From: DATKRB01 sp036501425
GTDB lineage: Bacteria > Actinomycetota > Acidimicrobiia > Acidimicrobiales > RAAP-2
Length of the DNA stretch: 64,000 nucleotides
Direction: 5' to 3'
NCBI GenBank assembly: GCA_036501425.1
Contig: DASYAI010000013.1
Span: 1 to 64,000, forward strand
Shown: in pieces, positions 34,225 through 43,346 of the stretch
Numbering within the stretch: position 1 is the stretch's first letter
Layout: every line of letters starts with the position of its first letter
Notes under the pieces: model-generated
Database searches by the model: none
What the model saw: only the letters and a program-made list of their open reading frames with translations
Told to the model about the DNA's origin: nothing
Made by a program: the position numbers and the translations under genes

Positions 34225-34983
34225 ATGCAGAGACTCGAGCAGTGGCGTGGTGCGGGCAACGAGGAACGGTACGAGCTGGATCTCGTGATCCCGGCCCTCA
34301 ACGAAGAGGCGCGGATCGGGGCGACCCTGGCCTCCATCGCCGAGGCGGCGTGCTCGGCGTCCTTGGACTTGAGGGTCACCGTGGTGGACAACGGCTGTGT
34401 CGACGCCACCGCCGAGGTGGTCGATACCCTGCGTGACGCCGAGGTCCCGGTGGGGATCATGAGCTGCCGCACCCGGGGCAAGGGAGCAGCGGTGCGAGCG
34501 GGCGTCGGTCGGACGACAGCCGCGTACGTGGGGTACTGCGACGCCGACCTCTCGACGCCGCCATCGACCATCGAGAGCGGGGTCGACCTGCTGCGCTGCG
34601 GGTGGGACGTGGTCGTGGGGTCGCGCCGGTGTGTCGGCGCGGGCTACGCGGTGCGCCAGATGCCGGTACGACGGCTCGGGAGCTTCGCGTTCCGCACCAT
34701 GGCCCAACGGCTGAGCGGGCCGATCTCGGACACCCAGTGCGGTTTCAAACTGTTCCGCACCCCGGTCGCCAAGTCGCTGTTCGCGACCAGCAAGGTGAAC
34801 GGGTTCGCTTTCGACGTCGAGGTGCTGGCCCACGCGCAGCGTCGGAACCTCCGGATCATCGAGCTGCCGGTCCTGTGGAGCGACCGCGCCGGCTCCTCGT
34901 TCCGCCCGATGGTCGACGGGGTGAACTCCTTCCGAGAGCTTCGTGCCGCTCGCCGTTCGCTCGACGAGTCGGCCGCACCCTGA
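34225..34983 (+). CDS. family 2 glycosyltransferase (dolichyl-phosphate-glucose synthase-like)
   Basis: A 252-residue cytoplasmic GT2. It has the nucleotide-sugar-binding opening LDLVIPALNEEARIGATL, the acidic DxD-like motif YCDADLSTPP near residue 110, the Thr-Gln-Cys-Gly-Phe-Lys-Leu-Phe acceptor region (SDTQCGFKLF) and the C-terminal GVNSFREL segment. The DADLSTP motif is shared with the Alg5-type polyprenyl-phosphate glucosyltransferases, so it may make a polyprenyl-phosphate sugar for the GT39-like enzyme two genes on. ATG 34225 is the only well-placed start; a GAAAGG lies 12 bases upstream. It is the first gene of the plus-strand glycan operon. Confidence 0.85.
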   Translation: MQRLEQWRGAGNEERYELDLVIPALNEEARIGATLASIAEAACSASLDLRVTVVDNGCVDATAEVVDTLRDAEVPVGIMSCRTRGKGAAVRAGVGRTTAAYVGYCDADLSTPPSTIESGVDLLRCGWDVVVGSRRCVGAGYAVRQMPVRRLGSFAFRTMAQRLSGPISDTQCGFKLFRTPVAKSLFATSKVNGFAFDVEVLAHAQRRNLRIIELPVLWSDRAGSSFRPMVDGVNSFRELRAARRSLDESAAP

Positions 34984-34984
34984 G

Positions 34985-36454
34985 ATGCACACCAAGCGGT
35001 CGTCGTCCTCGGTGCTGGTCATCACCAACTGGCGGGACCTTGCTCACCCCGACGCGGGCGGGGCCGAGCTCCTCTGCGACGAGCTGGCCCGGGGGTTCGG
35101 GCGCAACGGGTGGGACGTGGTCTTCCTCACTGCGGCGGTCGAGGGCGCACCGACCACGGAGGGGCGTGACGGGTACACGATCATCCGGCGGGGCGGACGC
35201 TACACCGTCTACCCGTGGGCGCTGGCGTGGATCCTGGTCCACCGCCGGGCCGTGCGGGCGGCGGTGGACTCGGAGAACGGCATCCCGTTCTTCTCCCCGT
35301 TGGTGCTGCCCCGGCGGACGCCGGTCCTCTTGCTGCTCCACCACGTGCACCAGGACCAGTTCGCCCAGTACTTCTCGCCCCTGGCCGCCGCCGTCGGGCG
35401 GGTACTCGAGCGGACCGGTTCGCGCCTGGTCTACCGGCACCGCACGGTGGTGGCGATCTCGCCGTCGACCCGAAGCGGGGCCCGGCGGCGGCTCGGGCTG
35501 CGGGGCGACATCGTGGTTGTGCCTCCCGGCTGCAACGCGGTGGTGAACCCCCCGGCCGGGCCCCGGCCCCGCTCGGTCAAGCCCCGGCTGGTGTGCGTCG
35601 GCCGGCTGGTCCCCCACAAGCGCACCGGGCTGGTGATCGGGGCCATGGCCCGGCTGGCCGAGCGCATCCCCGATCTCGAGCTGCACCTGGTGGGTGACGG
35701 GCCCGAACGGGTCCTGCTCCACCAGCAGGTCCGCCAGTTGCAGCTGGAGGACCGGGTGGTCCTCCACGGCGCCCTCGACGATGCCGACCGGGACGCGCTG
35801 ATGGCCACCGCATGGATGACGGTCAACGCCTCGGAGCGCGAGGGCTGGGGGCTGTCGGTGGTGGAGGCCAACGCGCTGGGGGTGCCGGTGCTCGCCTACC
35901 GCCGCCCCGGGTTGCGCGACTCGATCCGCCACGGGGCGACCGGCTGGCTGATCGACGACGACGCCGACCTGGCCGACGAGATCGCCCGGGCCCTGGGGCA
36001 GCTCGCCGACCCCGAGTTCGCCGAGATGGTGGGGGAACGGGCCCGCCAGTGGGTCAGCCGCTTCACCTGGGAGGCGATGACCGACGGCATGCTCGACGTG
36101 CTGCTCGCCGAGGAGGGCCGGCTGGCCCACCTGCCCGGGGAGCGGCGGATCCCGACCGACCTGGCGACGGTGGTCACCGTGCCCAAGGAGCTGCTCGGTG
36201 CCGACACCCAGCCGGTCTTCCGGGGCACCGACCGGGTGCGCATGGAGGACGGCGGCCTGGTGGTGCTGCTGCGAGGGGCGGACACCCAGACCGCCCGGCT
36301 GGCCCTCCGCCGGGCCGGGTTCACCCCGGCGGTGATCGACCATCCTTCGGTTCGGGTGTCGGTGGCCCGGCCCGCCGACCACGTGTCGCCCGAAGGGGTC
36401 GAGGGATGGAGCTTGGGCAACGACCACTGGCGCGAGGACACGCTCGCGGGCTGA
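34985..36454 (+). CDS. family 4 glycosyltransferase
   Basis: A 489-residue GT-B enzyme. The N-terminal acceptor domain starts with LVITNWRDLAHPDAGGAELL, the nucleotide-binding half begins with LVCVGRLVPHKRTG, and the family Glu-x7-Glu appears in EREGWGLSVVEANALG (about residue 285). About 100 residues after the core (TVVTVPKELLGADTQPVFRG onwards) are atypical for GT4 and may be an extra small domain. The gene begins two bases after the GT2 stop, and its own stop overlaps the ATG of the next gene. It probably adds a sugar to the lipid-linked glycan assembled by this operon. Confidence 0.85.
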   Translation: MHTKRSSSSVLVITNWRDLAHPDAGGAELLCDELARGFGRNGWDVVFLTAAVEGAPTTEGRDGYTIIRRGGRYTVYPWALAWILVHRRAVRAAVDSENGIPFFSPLVLPRRTPVLLLLHHVHQDQFAQYFSPLAAAVGRVLERTGSRLVYRHRTVVAISPSTRSGARRRLGLRGDIVVVPPGCNAVVNPPAGPRPRSVKPRLVCVGRLVPHKRTGLVIGAMARLAERIPDLELHLVGDGPERVLLHQQVRQLQLEDRVVLHGALDDADRDALMATAWMTVNASEREGWGLSVVEANALGVPVLAYRRPGLRDSIRHGATGWLIDDDADLADEIARALGQLADPEFAEMVGERARQWVSRFTWEAMTDGMLDVLLAEEGRLAHLPGERRIPTDLATVVTVPKELLGADTQPVFRGTDRVRMEDGGLVVLLRGADTQTARLALRRAGFTPAVIDHPSVRVSVARPADHVSPEGVEGWSLGNDHWREDTLAG

Positions 36455-38061
36455 TGACGTCGATCCTCGACGAGTCCACCTCCGTCGTCGATCAGCGGCG
36501 CGATCCGGCGCCGTCGGCCGCCGGGCTGTCGTGGAGCGCCCGGTGCCGTGGCGCGCTGGGTCGGCCGGCCGTCGTGGCCGTGCTGATCGGCGTGGCGGCC
36601 ACCGCCCTGCGCCTGATCGCGGCGGGCCGCTCCTACGACATCTTCATCGACGAGGTGACCTACACCAAGGTGGCCGACAACCTGGCCCACGGCTCGGGGG
36701 TGGTGCTCTACGGGCAGCCCTTCTTCGTGCACCCCCCGGCGGCCTTCGGGTTGTTGGCCATGGTCATCGTGGTGTTCAACCTCCACGGCACCACCGAGCA
36801 CCTGCTCTTCGACCTGCGTTCCCTCGACGCGGTGCTGGGCGGGCTCACCTGCGCCGCGACCTTCCTGCTGGTCCGCCGGGCCGGGGGGGCCAAGGTGGCG
36901 TTGCTGGCGGCGGCCCTGCTGGCGCTCGACCCGTTCGTGATCAGCTACGACAGCCGGGTCATGCTGGAGGCGCCTGCCCAGCTGGCCGCCGTCGCATCGG
37001 TGCTGGCCCTCGCCCGCGCCCTCGAGCGCGGCGCCGGTTCGAGCGCCCGCCGCCGCTGGCTGGTGGCCAGCGGACTGCTGGCGGCCTGCGTCCTGTGCAC
37101 CAAGGAGACCTTCGGCCTGGTGATCGGGTTGCTGGTGGTCCTGCTGTGGGTCACCGGGTGGGTGGTGGCCCGCCGCGAGGCCGCGGCCGTGGCGGGGGTC
37201 GCGGTGGGCGGCTACCTGCTCAACGTGGTGCTGGCCGGGGCGACCGGCGGGTTCGCCGGATGGTGGGACGCCAACACCGAGGGACTCCAGCGCCTGATCG
37301 GCACCAAGAAGATCACCGGTTTCACCGCGCCGACCACCCATGTCACGTTGGTGTCGAGGGTGTTCGCCAACGCCTCGCAGTTCGGGGTCACCTACGCCGT
37401 GCTGGCCGCCGGGACGGTGTCCGCGGTGGTCCTCGTGTGGCGGCACCGGCGGGCCCGCTCGGCCGGCTCAGGTGACGAGCGCCCCGGGCGGGTGCGGGTC
37501 CTGCTCGGCCTGTGGGCGCTCAGCGGCGCCGCCTACCTGGCGTACGCCACCTTGTTCGGCTCCATCGAGGAGCAGATGTACTACATCGTGGTCCTGCCCG
37601 CCCTGGCCTGCCTGTGCCTGGTGGCGGCCCCGCTCGTGCGCCAGGGACGGCTCCTGCGCCGGGCGGCGGTGGTTGCCCTGCTGGTCGGGGCGCTGGTGGT
37701 CGACGGGACGGTGTGGCTCCACGTCCACTCCCGCCGCGACGACGAGTACCGGACGTTCCTGGCCTGGGAGTCCCGTCACGTCCGCCCCGACCGGGTGATC
37801 GCCGTGACCGAGGACACGGCGCAGTTCCTGCTCGGCCGGGCCGTGCTCGGCCAGTGGAACACCCCGGCCGAGCTGCGCCAGCACCGGGTGGGCTACGTGC
37901 TGCTCGCCACGTCGCTGGTGGCCCAGGGCTACGGCGACGCGTCGCCGTCCTTCGAGCGATTCGTCGAGCACCACGGCACCCTGGCCTTTGCGGCCGACGG
38001 GCCCTCGGACGGGAGCCTGCGGCTCTACGACGTGGCCCGCTACACCGGGGGTCGGTCGTGA
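36454..38061 (+). CDS. GT39/PMT-like polyprenyl-phosphate-sugar membrane glycosyltransferase
   Basis: A 535-residue polytopic membrane protein with about 11 hydrophobic helices. The first extracytoplasmic loop carries DIFIDEVTY, the Asp-Glu motif expected for GT-C enzymes of the ArnT/PMT type, and a long soluble C-terminal loop (ESRHVRPDRVIAVTEDTAQF onwards) lies at the end. Such enzymes use polyprenyl-phosphate-linked sugars on the outer face of the membrane, here possibly supplied by the GT2. It starts at ATG 36454, which shares its A with the preceding stop, and its TGA overlaps the GTG of the fused flippase gene. Confidence 0.82.
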   Translation: MTSILDESTSVVDQRRDPAPSAAGLSWSARCRGALGRPAVVAVLIGVAATALRLIAAGRSYDIFIDEVTYTKVADNLAHGSGVVLYGQPFFVHPPAAFGLLAMVIVVFNLHGTTEHLLFDLRSLDAVLGGLTCAATFLLVRRAGGAKVALLAAALLALDPFVISYDSRVMLEAPAQLAAVASVLALARALERGAGSSARRRWLVASGLLAACVLCTKETFGLVIGLLVVLLWVTGWVVARREAAAVAGVAVGGYLLNVVLAGATGGFAGWWDANTEGLQRLIGTKKITGFTAPTTHVTLVSRVFANASQFGVTYAVLAAGTVSAVVLVWRHRRARSAGSGDERPGRVRVLLGLWALSGAAYLAYATLFGSIEEQMYYIVVLPALACLCLVAAPLVRQGRLLRRAAVVALLVGALVVDGTVWLHVHSRRDDEYRTFLAWESRHVRPDRVIAVTEDTAQFLLGRAVLGQWNTPAELRQHRVGYVLLATSLVAQGYGDASPSFERFVEHHGTLAFAADGPSDGSLRLYDVARYTGGRS

Positions 38062-41000
38062 CCGCGGTCGACGAGCCGCTGGTAGCCGTGCCGACGGCGC
38101 CGGGATCGGCGGGGCGGGCGCGGCCCCGGTTGGCCAACGACTCGATCGTCGTGGTCGCGACGGGCGCCGTGTCGATCCTCAACTACGCCTACACCGTCGT
38201 GCTGCTCTGGCTGCTGCCGGCCCGGCTGTTCGCCCAGGTGGGCTCCCTTTCGGCCCTGCTGCTCATCTGCGGCACCATCGCCAGCGCGTCCATCCCCTGG
38301 GTGTTGACCCGCGAGGTGGTCATGTCGCGCGACGACCGGGCCCGACGCACCCGGGCGGTGACCTTCTGCGCCTGCGCCACCCTGGCGCAGGGGGTGGGAG
38401 GCGGCCTGGCCCTGTTCGTGCTGGCCCGGACCTACGCCGACAGCGGCGCCCTCGGAGCGGCCTTCGGGGCGGTGGTGATGATCTTCTCCGCCGCCACGGT
38501 GGTCGGGTACCTCCAGGGATCCGACCGGTTCCCGTTGATCGCGGTGCTGCGGATCGCCGAGGTGGTGGTCAAGATCGCCGCCGGGGTGGGTCTGGTGGCG
38601 GCGGGGGCCGGTGCGGGGGGCGCCATCGCCGGGTTCGCCCTGGGGGCGGGGGTGGTGACGGCCGTCGGGCTGGTGGTGATGGCGCCCGATCTGGGGTGGA
38701 GCTGGTCGGCGATCGCGGACCGCCAGCTGCTCAGCAGCGCCCGGGGCCTGTTCGCCATCCAGGCCGGGGTGGCGGTACTGGCCAGCCTCGACGTGGTGGT
38801 GGGCAGCCTGGTGCTCGGGGACCAGCCCCGGCTGGCCACCTACCAGGCCGCCATCATCCTGGGCCGCATCCCGGTGTTCCTCGGGACCGCGCTCTCGACG
38901 GTGGCGTTTCCCCGGCTGGTCCACGCACCGGACCGGGCGGTGGTCCCCATCCGCGACAGCCTGCACTTCTTCGTCCGGGTATGCCTGCCGGTCACCGCCA
39001 TCACCGCCTCGCTGCCCACCGTCGTCACCGTGCACCTGTTTCCGGCCCGCTACGGCGACGTGGCCGGGGTGCTGCCCTACGCGGCGGCGGGCGGCCTGGT
39101 GATGGGGGCGGTCAACCTCACCACGACGTACTTCCAGGCGATCGGCCGGGTGCGCCGCACGGTGGAGGTGCTGGCCGGGGGGGTGGGCCTGGGCGCGCTG
39201 CTCGACGTCACCGCCCTGCACCTGGGGGGCGTGGTCGGCCTGGCGGTGGCCGTGGCCATCGGGGGGGCGATCGTGGCCGCGGCCATCGGGGTCGGGGTGC
39301 ACCGGACCTGGCCGGGCAGCCTGCGCGGCTTGGCCGTCCAGCTGGTGGCGGTCGGGGCGGCCTGTGCGCCGCTGTGGCTCCTGCGGGGTCACCTGGTGCT
39401 GTGGGCACTGTGGGCGGTCGGCGTGGCGATGGCGGTGGCGGTGCGCACCCTGCTGGCGGCGGGGTCGAGCGGCGACTCCCCGGGCACCCGGCCCCGGGTG
39501 CTGCACCTGGGCTACGAGGACCCCCGTCGCTCGGGCGCCGGTGGCGGCTCGGTACGGACCCACGAGATCAACCGCCGGCTGGCGGCCGACTTCGACATCA
39601 CGGTGGTCTGCGCCCGCTACCGGGGCAGCCGGCCCCGGTGCGAGGACGGCGTGCAGTACCGACACGTCGGGCTGCCCGGTGGCTACTTCAGCGAGCTGCT
39701 GGCCTACTTCGCCTGCATCCCGCTGGCCCTGGCCCGGCACCGCTCGGACCTCGTGGTGGAGGACTTCGGCGCCCCCTTCTCGTCGGTGGCGGTCCCCTGG
39801 CTCACCCGCCGACCGGTGGTGGGTGTGGTGCAGTGGCTGTTCGCGGCCGAGAAGTCCCGCCAGTACCACGTGCCCTTCAGCGCGGTGGAGCGACTGGGGG
39901 TGCGCTCGCACGACCGGCTGATCGCCGTGTCGGGCGAGCTGGGCCAAGTGCTCGCCCGTCGCAACCCCCGGGCCCTGGTGTCGGTGGTGGCCAACGGGCT
40001 CGACGAGGTCGCCTTCGAGCCGCCCCCGGCCACCGACCGCCGGGACTTCGCGTACCTGGGGCGGCTCGAGGTGGCCCAGAAGGGGCTCGACCTGCTGCTC
40101 GACGCCTACGCCCGCATCGCCGGCGACGTCGAGCAGGACCTGGTGCTCGGGGGCGACGGACCCGACCGCGACCAGCTCGAGGCGATGGTCGCCGAGCGCG
40201 GGCTGACCGGCCGGGTCCGCTTCGCCGGCCGGATCGCCGCCGACGCCCGCTTCGCATGGCTGGCCGCCGCCGACCTGGTGGTCATGCCCAGCCGCTACGA
40301 GACCTTCGGCATGGTGGCCGCCGAGGCCATGGCGATGCAGACCCCGGTGGTGGCCTTCGACATCCCCTGCCTGCGCGAGCTGGTCGACGGGGGGGTGGGG
40401 GTGCTGGTTCCGGCATACGACGTCGCCGCCTACGCCGAGGCGCTCCGCTCGTTGGCCCTCGACCCGGTCCGGCGCCGATCCCTGGGGCAACGGGGTCCGG
40501 CCCGGGTGACCCCGCTGCGATGGGCGACCATGGCCGAGCGCCAGGCGGCGATCTACCGCGAGGCCCTCGGCGCTTCGGACCTCCCGAGCCTGCCCCCCGG
40601 TCCCCCCCTGGCCCCGGCCGGATCCGACGCCGACGGGTCGGCGCCCGCCGCGCCCCCCGAACCCGCCGGTCCCGCCGAACCCGCCCGGGCCGCCGGACCG
40701 CCGACGGTGGTGGCGCTGCTGCGGTCCCGGTTCGCCGCCACGCCCGACGCCGTCGCGCTCGACGACGGGACCACCCCGTTGACCTACCGCCAGCTGGGCG
40801 AGGCGGCGATGAGGCTGTCGAGGGCGCTCGTCGACGGCGGAACGGTCCCGGGCGACCCGGTGGCGGTGGTCCTGCCCCGCTCGTCCCTCGCCATCGCCGC
40901 CATGATCGGGATCTGGGAGGCCGGGGCGCTCTACGTGCCGATCGATCCCTCGGCACCGTCGCGGCGGATCGACGAGCTGGCCGAGCAGGCTGGGGTGCGG

Positions 41001-43334
41001 GTGCTGGTCGCCGCGGAAGCGGTCGGGGCGGCGTACTGCGCCCGGTTGCCGCGCATCGACCCGGTGACGCCCACCGGGGACGCCGCACCGGCGGCGGGTC
41101 CGGCGCGCCGTCTTGAGGGGGACGCCCGGACCGGGGCGGACCCGGATCCCGAGGCCGGCGCCTACATCCTGTTCACCTCGGGCTCCTCGGGACGGCCCAA
41201 GGCGGTGCGGGTGCGCCACCGCAGCGTGGCCCACGTGCTCGAGTGGGTCCGGACCACCTTCAGCCCGGCCGAGCTGGCCCTGGCCTCGACCAGCGTGGCG
41301 CTCACCTTCGACCCCTTCGTCATCGAGGTGCTGGGCCCGCTGGTGACGGGGGGGACAGTACGGGTGGTCCCGCACGCCCTGTCGCTGGCGGACCTCGACG
41401 TCCCGGTCACGGTGCTGGTGAACACGCCCTCGGTGGTGGGCGAGCTGTACCGGGCGGGCCGGCTGCCCGACACCTTGAAGGTGGTCGTGACCGGGGGCGA
41501 GGCGCTCAGCGCGCAGCTGGCCGACGACCTCCTGCACCGGACCTCGGTCCGGCGGCTGGTGCACACCTACGGCGCCACCGAGGCGACGGTCCTGTCGACC
41601 GCCCACGAGGTGACCCTGCCGGTGCGCGACCCGGTCGGCGTCGGGACCGCCCTGCCCGGGGTCGACGTGGCCCTGCTCGACGCCGAGGGCCGGCCGGTCG
41701 AGACCGGGGCGGTGGGCGAGATCTGGGTGGCCGGCCCCCAGGTCGCCGACGGCTACGTGGGCGACCCCGACGAGACGGCCGCCCGCTTCGTGCGCCGGCC
41801 GCTGCCCGGGGGCGGGGCGGCCTCCTCGTACCGGACGGGCGACCTGGGCCGCATCGACGACGGCGGTCAGCTGCACTTCTGCGGGAGGACCGACGCTCAG
41901 GTGAAGGTGCTGGGCCACCGGATCGAGCTCGAGGAGATCGAGGCCAAGCTGGCCCGCCACCCGGCGGTCGAACGGGCCATGGTCCGCCTGGTCGGCGAGG
42001 GGCCGGCGGCCCACCTGGCCGCCTTCGTGGTGCTCACCCCCGTGGCGTCGTCGCCCCCGGTCCCGCCGCCGGCGTCGCCAGCCGATCCGACGTCGTCGCT
42101 CAGCGACGGGGCGCTGCGCAGCTGGCTGGCCGAACGGCTGCCCGAGGTCATGGTCCCGGCGACCTACGTGACGCTGGATGCGCTCCCCATGACCGAGCAC
42201 GGCAAGCTCGACCGGGGCGCCGGGTCCCCCCCGGCGGCCGGGGGACGCGCCGCGCGGCCCGACGATCCCAGCCCCCGGCCCGGCCCGGGCCCGGCGTCGC
42301 CCGAGCGGGTGACCGGCCGGGTGATCGAGCTGGCACGCCAGGTGCTGGGTTTGGAGGGACCGGTCGTCCCGGCCGACGATGTCCTCGACGACCTGGGGGC
42401 CACCTCCCTCGGCCTCTTCCGGTTGCTGAGCGCGATGGAGCTGACCTTCGGGTGCCGGCTGGCCATCGGCGGCGTGCTCGACGACACCACCGTGGCCGGG
42501 TTGTCGGCGCTGGCGACCGGCGCTCGCCCGGTTACCGCACCGGGCCGCCCGAATGGCCGGAGTGGTCCCGCCGTCCCGAGGGGGCCGCTCTTTTTGGTCC
42601 ACGCCTACCTGGGCACCAGCATCCTCTACCGCCGGCTGGGGGCCGAGCTCGCCTCCGGGCGCCCCGTGGTGAGCATCCACGTCCACGACCTCGAGACCAG
42701 CGGGCTCGGCCGGACGTCCGTCGGCCAGATGGCTGACACGGCGACCGCGCAGATCAGGGCGGTGCGACCGCAGGGCCCCTACCTGGTGGGGGGCCACTCG
42801 GCTGGCGGGCTCATCGCCTACGAGGTGGCCCGCCGGCTGGTCGACCAGGGCGAGACCGTCCCGCTGGTGCTGCTGATCGACTCGCCGGCCGTCCGGTCGC
42901 GCATCCATTACCTGTGGGGCGAGCTGGTGCTCAACTGGCCCGACATCCGCCGGGCCTCGGCCCGCCAGCGTCTGGCCATGGTGCGCACCGTGATCTCGAG
43001 CCGGCTCAGCCACCACCGTCGGGCCGAGCCAACCGACCGGGTGGCGGGCACCATCGAGCGCTTCTACCGGGCCAACAACGTGGCGGTGAGCCGCTATGCC
43101 CCGCCGCCCTACGCCGGGGACCTGGCCGTGCTGTGGACCCGGCAGGGACGGCGGATGGCCTTTGGGAACCGGGCCCTGGGCTGGCGCCGGGTGGCCGGGG
43201 GCCAGGTCGAGACGGTGGAGATACCCGGCGCCCACAACACGATGTTCGAACCGGCCCAGGCCGCGGTGGTCGCACGACGGCTCGACGCCCTCATCGAGGC
43301 GCTGGGCCCCCTTAAGGGCGGAGAGGTCCGATGA
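38058..43334 (+). CDS. flippase - GT4 glycosyltransferase - NRPS-like A-T-TE fusion protein
   Basis: One uninterrupted 1758-residue frame. Residues 20-470 are a Wzx/MATE-like lipid-linked oligosaccharide flippase with 12-14 helices. Residues 477-838 are a GT4 domain (HLGYEDPRRSGAGGGSV, Glu-x7-Glu in YETFGMVAAEAMAM). A Pro/Ala linker leads to an adenylation domain (about 882-1390) with A3 AYILFTSGSSGRPKAV, A5 YGATEAT, A7 YRTGDLG, Asp1085 of the substrate pocket and Lys1383 in TEHGKLDRG. A carrier domain follows (attachment Ser1450 in DDLGATSLG), then a thioesterase (Ser1581 in GGHSAGG, His1726 in IPGAHNTMF). The GTG start overlaps the GT39-like stop. No stop or frame shift separates the domains. 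It probably couples export of a lipid-linked glycan to activation of an amino acid or similar acid; this coupling is inferred. Confidence 0.88.
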   Translation: MTAVDEPLVAVPTAPGSAGRARPRLANDSIVVVATGAVSILNYAYTVVLLWLLPARLFAQVGSLSALLLICGTIASASIPWVLTREVVMSRDDRARRTRAVTFCACATLAQGVGGGLALFVLARTYADSGALGAAFGAVVMIFSAATVVGYLQGSDRFPLIAVLRIAEVVVKIAAGVGLVAAGAGAGGAIAGFALGAGVVTAVGLVVMAPDLGWSWSAIADRQLLSSARGLFAIQAGVAVLASLDVVVGSLVLGDQPRLATYQAAIILGRIPVFLGTALSTVAFPRLVHAPDRAVVPIRDSLHFFVRVCLPVTAITASLPTVVTVHLFPARYGDVAGVLPYAAAGGLVMGAVNLTTTYFQAIGRVRRTVEVLAGGVGLGALLDVTALHLGGVVGLAVAVAIGGAIVAAAIGVGVHRTWPGSLRGLAVQLVAVGAACAPLWLLRGHLVLWALWAVGVAMAVAVRTLLAAGSSGDSPGTRPRVLHLGYEDPRRSGAGGGSVRTHEINRRLAADFDITVVCARYRGSRPRCEDGVQYRHVGLPGGYFSELLAYFACIPLALARHRSDLVVEDFGAPFSSVAVPWLTRRPVVGVVQWLFAAEKSRQYHVPFSAVERLGVRSHDRLIAVSGELGQVLARRNPRALVSVVANGLDEVAFEPPPATDRRDFAYLGRLEVAQKGLDLLLDAYARIAGDVEQDLVLGGDGPDRDQLEAMVAERGLTGRVRFAGRIAADARFAWLAAADLVVMPSRYETFGMVAAEAMAMQTPVVAFDIPCLRELVDGGVGVLVPAYDVAAYAEALRSLALDPVRRRSLGQRGPARVTPLRWATMAERQAAIYREALGASDLPSLPPGPPLAPAGSDADGSAPAAPPEPAGPAEPARAAGPPTVVALLRSRFAATPDAVALDDGTTPLTYRQLGEAAMRLSRALVDGGTVPGDPVAVVLPRSSLAIAAMIGIWEAGALYVPIDPSAPSRRIDELAEQAGVRVLVAAEAVGAAYCARLPRIDPVTPTGDAAPAAGPARRLEGDARTGADPDPEAGAYILFTSGSSGRPKAVRVRHRSVAHVLEWVRTTFSPAELALASTSVALTFDPFVIEVLGPLVTGGTVRVVPHALSLADLDVPVTVLVNTPSVVGELYRAGRLPDTLKVVVTGGEALSAQLADDLLHRTSVRRLVHTYGATEATVLSTAHEVTLPVRDPVGVGTALPGVDVALLDAEGRPVETGAVGEIWVAGPQVADGYVGDPDETAARFVRRPLPGGGAASSYRTGDLGRIDDGGQLHFCGRTDAQVKVLGHRIELEEIEAKLARHPAVERAMVRLVGEGPAAHLAAFVVLTPVASSPPVPPPASPADPTSSLSDGALRSWLAERLPEVMVPATYVTLDALPMTEHGKLDRGAGSPPAAGGRAARPDDPSPRPGPGPASPERVTGRVIELARQVLGLEGPVVPADDVLDDLGATSLGLFRLLSAMELTFGCRLAIGGVLDDTTVAGLSALATGARPVTAPGRPNGRSGPAVPRGPLFLVHAYLGTSILYRRLGAELASGRPVVSIHVHDLETSGLGRTSVGQMADTATAQIRAVRPQGPYLVGGHSAGGLIAYEVARRLVDQGETVPLVLLIDSPAVRSRIHYLWGELVLNWPDIRRASARQRLAMVRTVISSRLSHHRRAEPTDRVAGTIERFYRANNVAVSRYAPPPYAGDLAVLWTRQGRRMAFGNRALGWRRVAGGQVETVEIPGAHNTMFEPAQAAVVARRLDALIEALGPLKGGEVR

Positions 43335-43346
43335 GCTCCGAGCTCA
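43332..43346 (+). terminator. inverted repeat spanning both convergent stop codons
   Basis: TGAGCT (43332-43337) is separated by CCG from AGCTCA (43341-43346), a perfect six-base-pair inverted repeat. It contains the stop of the fusion gene (TGA at 43332-43334) and, on the other strand, the stop of the PPTase gene (complement of 43344-43346). With no T-run and a short stem it is weak as a terminator, though it could act on both transcripts. Confidence 0.35.

Noticed and set aside
38040..43235. A 1731-residue open frame on the minus strand, antisense to the fusion gene
   Set aside because: It mirrors the coding strand codon bias of a G+C-rich gene. It is His/Arg/Gly-rich with no domain pattern, whereas the plus strand has clear motifs.
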